From: Bacillota bacterium
GTDB taxonomy: Bacteria > Bacillota_A > Clostridia > Peptostreptococcales > Anaerovoracaceae
NCBI GenBank assembly: GCA_017438085.1
Contig: JAFRWH010000129.1
Location: forward strand, 1-9,546
Reading direction: 5' to 3'
DNA: 9,546 nt
Under the pieces are notes generated by a model. It saw only the letters and a list, made by a program, of their open reading frames with translations, did not search any database and was not told the DNA's origin. Positions 6,907 through 9,546 of this stretch are shown here, in pieces. Position 1 is the stretch's first letter; the number at the start of each line of letters is the position of its first letter. Both the position numbers and the translations under genes were made by a program.

Positions 6907-7674
6907 ATGGAACTTTCTATCGTTAAATTAGTAGTATTGTGTTCACTTATCTGCATCGGCGGATTCGTGGACTCCATAGCCGGTGGCGGTGGCCTGATCT
7001 ATCTCCCGGCTTATTTTCTTGTGGGCTTTCCGCCACATATGGCCACAGGAACCAATAAAGTGAGCGCGCTGATGGGTACCGCCGTTGCAACATTCAGCTA
7101 TGCCAAAGCGGGTTATATCATCTGGAAGATAGCTATCTTCAGCGTATGTGCCAGCTTTCTTGGCGCCACCATAGGGGCTCACATCTCCCTGATGATCTCC
7201 GACTACTATTTCAAGTTCATCCTGCTGCTGGTGCTCCCCGTAGTGGCGTTTTTCGTCATGAAGGACAAGGATCTGGGGCGGCAGCGCGAAGCATATTCCG
7301 AACTTAAGACCATTCTGCTCTGCATTCCCATATCCTTTGCGGTTGGAATGTATGATGCTTTTTACGGCCCCGGCACGGGCACTTTTCTTATACTGCTATA
7401 TACCACAGTTGCGCATCTGCCTCTTAACAATGCAAATGGCATCTCAAAGGTCGTAAATCTGACTTCCAATGTCACTTCCATGATCATATTTGTGATCAAC
7501 GGCACTGCAATAATCAGGATCGGTCTGATCGCGGGTGTCTGCAATATGGTTGCAAACTATATTGGATCCAATACATTCAAAAAGGACGGATCGAAGATCG
7601 TCCGCCCTGTCATGCTTATCGTTCTGACAATTTTCTCTGTCAAGATCATCCTTGAGCTGCTTGGACTTGCCTAA
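6907..7674 (+). CDS. TauE/SafE family sulfite/organic-anion permease
   Basis: A 255-residue polytopic inner-membrane protein of the TauE/SafE family, thought to export or import sulfite, sulfoacetate or other organic anions. The N-terminal signature is present: a hydrophobic helix, then GGFVDSIAGGGGLIYLPAYFLVGFPPHMATGTNK. The second half repeats the theme with AVGMYDAFYGPGTGTFLILLY and NANGISKVVNLTSN, giving about eight helices. It is complete at both ends. No Shine-Dalgarno precedes ATG 6907, and the predicted promoter ends almost at the start codon. Its last 29 bases overlap the 3' end of the convergent LysR gene. The specific substrate cannot be read from sequence. Confidence 0.92.
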   Translation: MELSIVKLVVLCSLICIGGFVDSIAGGGGLIYLPAYFLVGFPPHMATGTNKVSALMGTAVATFSYAKAGYIIWKIAIFSVCASFLGATIGAHISLMISDYYFKFILLLVLPVVAFFVMKDKDLGRQREAYSELKTILLCIPISFAVGMYDAFYGPGTGTFLILLYTTVAHLPLNNANGISKVVNLTSNVTSMIIFVINGTAIIRIGLIAGVCNMVANYIGSNTFKKDGSKIVRPVMLIVLTIFSVKIILELLGLA

Positions 7675-8626
7675 CTGAAGTTTTTATCAGAGCCACAAAA
7701 CTATCCATAGTTGGTGAAATGAATTTATTTTTTTTGTATGACAGCACTATGTTTCTCGAGGCATACTCGTCCGGAAGTTTATAGTAGCATATCCTGTCGC
7801 TGTTTTTGACATTAAGGTTTTTTACGAGTGTATCGCTCACAAAAGAAGCGGCTGTCTCCTCCTCCAGGAACTGATAAAGCGTGGTAAAACGGTCAACCTC
7901 CATCAGTATGTGTGGATCCAGTTCGTTGGCCTTCAGTATCTCATCTGTTCTGGTCCTTGTGGTGTTGTCCTGCGTCATTATTATAAAGCTTGTATCCTGG
8001 AACCGCTTCATGGGAACGCAGGGGAAGCTTTTGTCAAGATGCACTCCGGCACTGACATCTTCGGAACTAAGTGCGTATTTTTCCAGACCCTTATTGACCT
8101 CAAAGCTTGCAGGGACCGCCAGAAGGAGGTATTCCTTAGCCAGAAGTATATTGGTGAAGATATCATCCGGCAGTTCATGATTGTCGATGACAAAATCAAG
8201 ATCGCCTATCATGAGAGCGTTATCTATGCCGGGGGAGCTGTCGTTCATGAGGCTGATCCGAACCCCGGGATGGAGCTTCAGATATCTTGAGATATATTTA
8301 GGCATTACATAGCTGGAGAGAAGCTGGTTTGCGCCTATCTTCAGCTGTCCGGATTCCAGGTCGTTGATCGTTCCTATGTAGTCGGAGAACTGTACTTCTA
8401 TATTGCGTATCTCCGAGGCTGCCTGTATGTATTTTTCACCCAGCTCTGTGAGCCTGATGGGCTTGCAGCTGCGGTCAAACAGAGGCATCCCTATTTGATC
8501 CTCCAGCTTTTTGACCAGCACGCTCAGTGAAGGCTGGGATACAAAAAGCCGTTTTGCAGCCTTTGAAAAGCTCTGCTCTTCGTAGATCGCATAGATCATT
8601 TCCTTATGTGTAAACAGATTGTCCAT
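7646..8626 (-). CDS. LysR-family transcriptional regulator
   Basis: A 326-residue DNA-binding regulator. The winged HTH is at residues 1-60: MIYAIYEEQSFSKAAKRLFVSQPSLSVLVKKLEDQIGMPLFDR, followed by the wing with PIRLTELGEKY. A linker helix follows, then a periplasmic-binding-like effector domain (about 90-300) that would sense a small ligand. The start is ATG 8626, with GGTGAT about six bases upstream. The frame remains open for 85 more codons into the repeat region, but these are not LysR-like and would cross the promoter. The gene converges on and overlaps the TauE/SafE permease, with no terminator between them. A shared ten-base sequence in both promoters suggests it controls both itself and the permease. 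The effector is unknown. Confidence 0.93.
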   Translation of the reverse strand: MDNLFTHKEMIYAIYEEQSFSKAAKRLFVSQPSLSVLVKKLEDQIGMPLFDRSCKPIRLTELGEKYIQAASEIRNIEVQFSDYIGTINDLESGQLKIGANQLLSSYVMPKYISRYLKLHPGVRISLMNDSSPGIDNALMIGDLDFVIDNHELPDDIFTNILLAKEYLLLAVPASFEVNKGLEKYALSSEDVSAGVHLDKSFPCVPMKRFQDTSFIIMTQDNTTRTRTDEILKANELDPHILMEVDRFTTLYQFLEEETAASFVSDTLVKNLNVKNSDRICYYKLPDEYASRNIVLSYKKNKFISPTMDSFVALIKTSVRQVQAAQG

Positions 8627-8666
8627 ATATATCACCGCGTATATTAAAATGCCATCTATTAGTATA

Positions 8667-8694
8667 ATTATATAATATGATATGTGAATTGCAA
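8667..8694 (-). promoter_or_regulatory. promoter for the LysR gene
   Basis: On the minus strand TTGCAA (plus 8689-8694), a 16-base spacer and TATAAT (plus 8667-8672) form a good sigma-A promoter, about 40 bases upstream of the start codon. A second -10-like TATACT lies slightly downstream. The -35 is embedded in GAATTGCAAT (8686-8695), shared with the permease promoter. Confidence 0.6.
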
Positions 8695-8695
8695 T
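8686..8695. promoter_or_regulatory. possible LysR autoregulatory site
   Basis: GAATTGCAAT, with the palindromic core ATTGCAAT (8688-8695), is identical to ten bases at 6869-6878 in the permease/nudix promoter region. Its position at the LysR -35 fits autoregulation. It is short and AT-rich, so chance is possible. Confidence 0.35.
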
Positions 8696-8710
8696 ATAAT
8701 TATTATAAGA

Positions 8711-8743
8711 AAAACAGAGGAATTGAGATCCTCTGTTTCTTTT
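8711..8743. terminator. bidirectional terminator closing the tRNA-repeat region
   Basis: A 10-bp perfect stem (8712-8721 with 8729-8738) has a seven-base loop, with T-rich sequence after it on both strands. On the minus strand it is the last barrier between rRNA/tRNA/repeat transcription and the LysR promoter. Confidence 0.85.
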
Positions 8744-8757
8744 CTGAGAAAGTCTTA

Positions 8758-8929
8758 GCCCTCTTCTCTGGTGCGGCTGACAGGACTTGTCCGTATATCG
8801 CAGCGGCTCAAGCTTCGCCAAAGGCTCGCTTTCTCCGGTGATCTTGGCATCGGACTTGCTACTGCTCTGGCTGCGTTTCACTTGCCAATCGCAGAGCCAA
8901 GTCTCGAAACCTGCTCAGGTCCAAGTCCT
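8758..8929 (-). repeat. distal 172-bp tRNA-tail repeat unit
   Basis: The second unit downstream of tRNA-Leu in transcription order. It is colinear without gaps with 8954-9125 (period 196) and differs at four bases only (8790, 8796, 8839, 8844). Read on the minus strand it begins AGGACTTGG and ends with an exact copy of the last 21 nt of tRNA-Leu including CCA (plus 8769-8789), then GAGAAGAGGGC. The second arm of the hairpin found after the other unit is lost here and is replaced by the terminator at 8711-8743. Internal stems include ACCT/AGGT and GCTCT-GCG with CGC-AGAGC. No coding capacity is convincing. It may be a structured RNA, a tRNA-targeted satellite, or recombination debris. Confidence 0.8.
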
Positions 8930-8930
8930 A

Positions 8931-8960
8931 AAACAAAATAACAGAGGGCATTTGCCCTCT
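8931..8960 (-). terminator. hairpin following the proximal repeat unit
   Basis: On the minus strand AGAGGGC pairs with GCCCTCT around a four-base loop (plus 8943-8949 with 8954-8960), followed by GTTATTTTGTTTT. It closely resembles the terminator after tRNA-Leu, so each tRNA tail is followed by the same kind of hairpin. The T-run is interrupted, so read-through is likely. Confidence 0.6.
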
Positions 8961-9125
8961 TCTCTGGTGCGGCTGACAGGACTTGGCCGTAGATCGCAGC
9001 GGCTCAAGCTTCGCCAAAGGCTCGCTTTCTCCGGCGATCCTGGCATCGGACTTGCTACTGCTCTGGCTGCGTTTCACTTGCCAATCGCAGAGCCAAGTCT
9101 CGAAACCTGCTCAGGTCCAAGTCCT
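8954..9125 (-). repeat. proximal 172-bp tRNA-tail repeat unit
   Basis: The first unit after tRNA-Leu. On the minus strand it starts with AGGACTTG, which can pair with CAAGTCC about 70 nt later (plus 9048-9054) or with CAAGTCCT in the tRNA-derived tail (plus 8978-8985). In the first case the enclosed domain is about 77 nt with a 7-bp closing stem, close to tRNA size, though it lacks the D, anticodon and T arms of a real tRNA. A second domain has GATCGC able to pair with GCGATC. The unit ends in a 21-nt copy of the tRNA-Leu 3' end (plus 8965-8985). The tail lacks its own acceptor 5' strand (GCGGCTG), so it is not a full tRNA. It is 168/172 identical to the other unit. I do not recognise a named element. 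Confidence 0.8.
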
Positions 9126-9133
9126 CAAAACAT

Positions 9134-9160
9134 AAAAAGAGGGCATTACTTTGCCCTCTT
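9134..9160 (-). terminator. terminator after tRNA-Leu
   Basis: On the minus strand AAGAGGGC pairs with GCCCTCTT (plus 9137-9144 with 9153-9160) around an eight-base loop, followed by TTTTT. It begins one base after the tRNA CCA end and is the expected end of the rRNA/tRNA transcript. Confidence 0.85.
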
Positions 9161-9161
9161 C

Positions 9162-9246
9162 TGGTGCGGCTGACAGGACTTGAACCTGCACGGGGTTAAC
9201 CACAGGAACCTAAATCCTGCGTGTCTGCGAATTCCACCACAGCCGC
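9162..9246 (-). tRNA. tRNA-Leu (anticodon UAG)
   Basis: An 85-nt class II tRNA on the minus strand. The acceptor stem is GCGGCTG/CAGCCGC with discriminator A and encoded CCA. The anticodon loop TTTAGGT, inside CAGGA/TCCTG, gives anticodon TAG for CUA/CUN leucine codons. There is a long variable arm, and the T arm has the loop TTCAAGT. Its last 21 nt are copied exactly in both downstream repeat units. It is separated from tRNA-Glu by a terminator-like hairpin. Confidence 0.95.
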
Positions 9247-9270
9247 ATATGCTGATATAGCTGCAGATAT

Positions 9271-9301
9271 AAAAATCGAGCCGGGCAATTAAGCCCGGCT
9301 C
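9271..9301 (-). terminator. terminator-like hairpin between tRNA-Glu and tRNA-Leu
   Basis: GAGCCGGGC pairs with GCCCGGCTC (plus 9278-9286 with 9293-9301) around a six-base loop, followed on the minus strand by GATTTTTAT. It is a 9-bp perfect GC-rich stem plus T-run inside a presumed single operon. No clear promoter for tRNA-Leu fits in the 25 bases left after it, so it must be leaky, be antiterminated, or act as a processing site. Confidence 0.7.
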
Positions 9302-9306
9302 TTATT

Positions 9307-9381
9307 TGGTGACCCGTACGGGAATCGAACCCATGTTACCGCCGTGAAAGGGCGATGTCTTAACCGCTTGACCAACGGGCC
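9307..9381 (-). tRNA. tRNA-Glu (anticodon UUC)
   Basis: A 75-nt tRNA on the minus strand with encoded CCA. The acceptor stem is GGCCCGT/ACGGGTC with one G.U pair. The anticodon loop CTTTCAC, inside TCGCC/GGCGG, gives anticodon TTC. The T loop is TTCGATT. It starts 13 bases after the 5S rRNA, as the first gene of the operon's tRNA tail. Confidence 0.96.
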
Positions 9382-9394
9382 TTATAGAAAATAA

Positions 9395-9508
<114 letters not shown>

Positions 9509-9546
9509 ATATTTCTATGTCCTCCGGTATTTGAACCGAGAAGAAT

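Noticed and set aside
8627..8881. 85-codon N-terminal extension of the LysR gene
   Set aside because: The added residues are translated from the repeat, terminator and promoter. The winged-helix domain and a Shine-Dalgarno fix the start at 8626.
8758..9125. CRISPR-like array
   Set aside because: There are only two long units with nearly identical interiors, so there are no variable spacers, and no cas genes are nearby.
8954..9125. Complete tRNA gene or tRNA pseudogene inside the repeat
   Set aside because: Only the T-loop/acceptor 3' strand is present. The matching GCGGCTG acceptor 5' strand and an anticodon arm are absent.
8787..9173. 128-residue + strand reading frame across the repeat units
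   Set aside because: It is read antisense through two copies of a tRNA-derived repeat and the tRNA-Leu terminator, its halves repeat only because the DNA repeats, and there is no ribosome site or recognisable domain.

Overview
The window looks like a chromosomal segment of a low-to-mid GC anaerobic Firmicute, most likely a clostridium (Clostridia, Eubacteriales). The basis is the mix of families: YedF with a DUF3343 partner, a clostridial-type alpha/beta hydrolase, a CBS-type MgtE, TauE/SafE with a LysR regulator, and tRNA genes embedded behind a 5S gene. Genus cannot be assigned from the sequence alone. No phage, IS or CRISPR element is visible. Most of the window is ordinary housekeeping and accessory metabolism. 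The unusual part is the right-hand end.

Layout, left to right. (1) An alpha/beta hydrolase on the + strand (91-1029) ends at a bidirectional terminator. (2) A minus-strand group reads TVP38/TMEM64 membrane protein (2084-2746), then yedF (1349-1969), then a DUF3343 protein (1084-1326). The last two form the conserved selenium-metabolism pair, and a stem-loop abuts the yedF ribosome binding site. (3) glyA, serine hydroxymethyltransferase (2890-4137, +), is followed closely by a small kinase-fold protein with an altered catalytic loop (4176-4802, +). (4) A strong bidirectional terminator separates this from the minus-strand operon nudix (6282-6827) then mgtE (4865-6259), a Mg2+ transporter. (5) A TauE/SafE permease (6907-7674, +) runs divergently from nudix and converges on, and overlaps, a LysR regulator (7646-8626, -). 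The same ten-base sequence lies in the promoters of the permease and the regulator. (6) The end of an rRNA operon is read on the minus strand: 5S rRNA, tRNA-Glu(UUC), a terminator hairpin, tRNA-Leu(UAG), a terminator.

The most interesting structure is at 8758-9125. Directly downstream of tRNA-Leu, in the sense of its transcription, lie two near-identical 172-bp tandem units (four differences). Each ends in an exact copy of the last 21 nt of that tRNA, including the CCA, followed by the same hairpin arm that begins the tRNA's terminator. Inside each unit a 7-8 nt segment can pair with either of two complementary copies, one of them inside the tRNA-derived tail. No protein is encoded there. The units look like a tRNA-tail-containing satellite or a family of small structured RNAs riding on the rRNA/tRNA operon. 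I do not recognise it as a named element.
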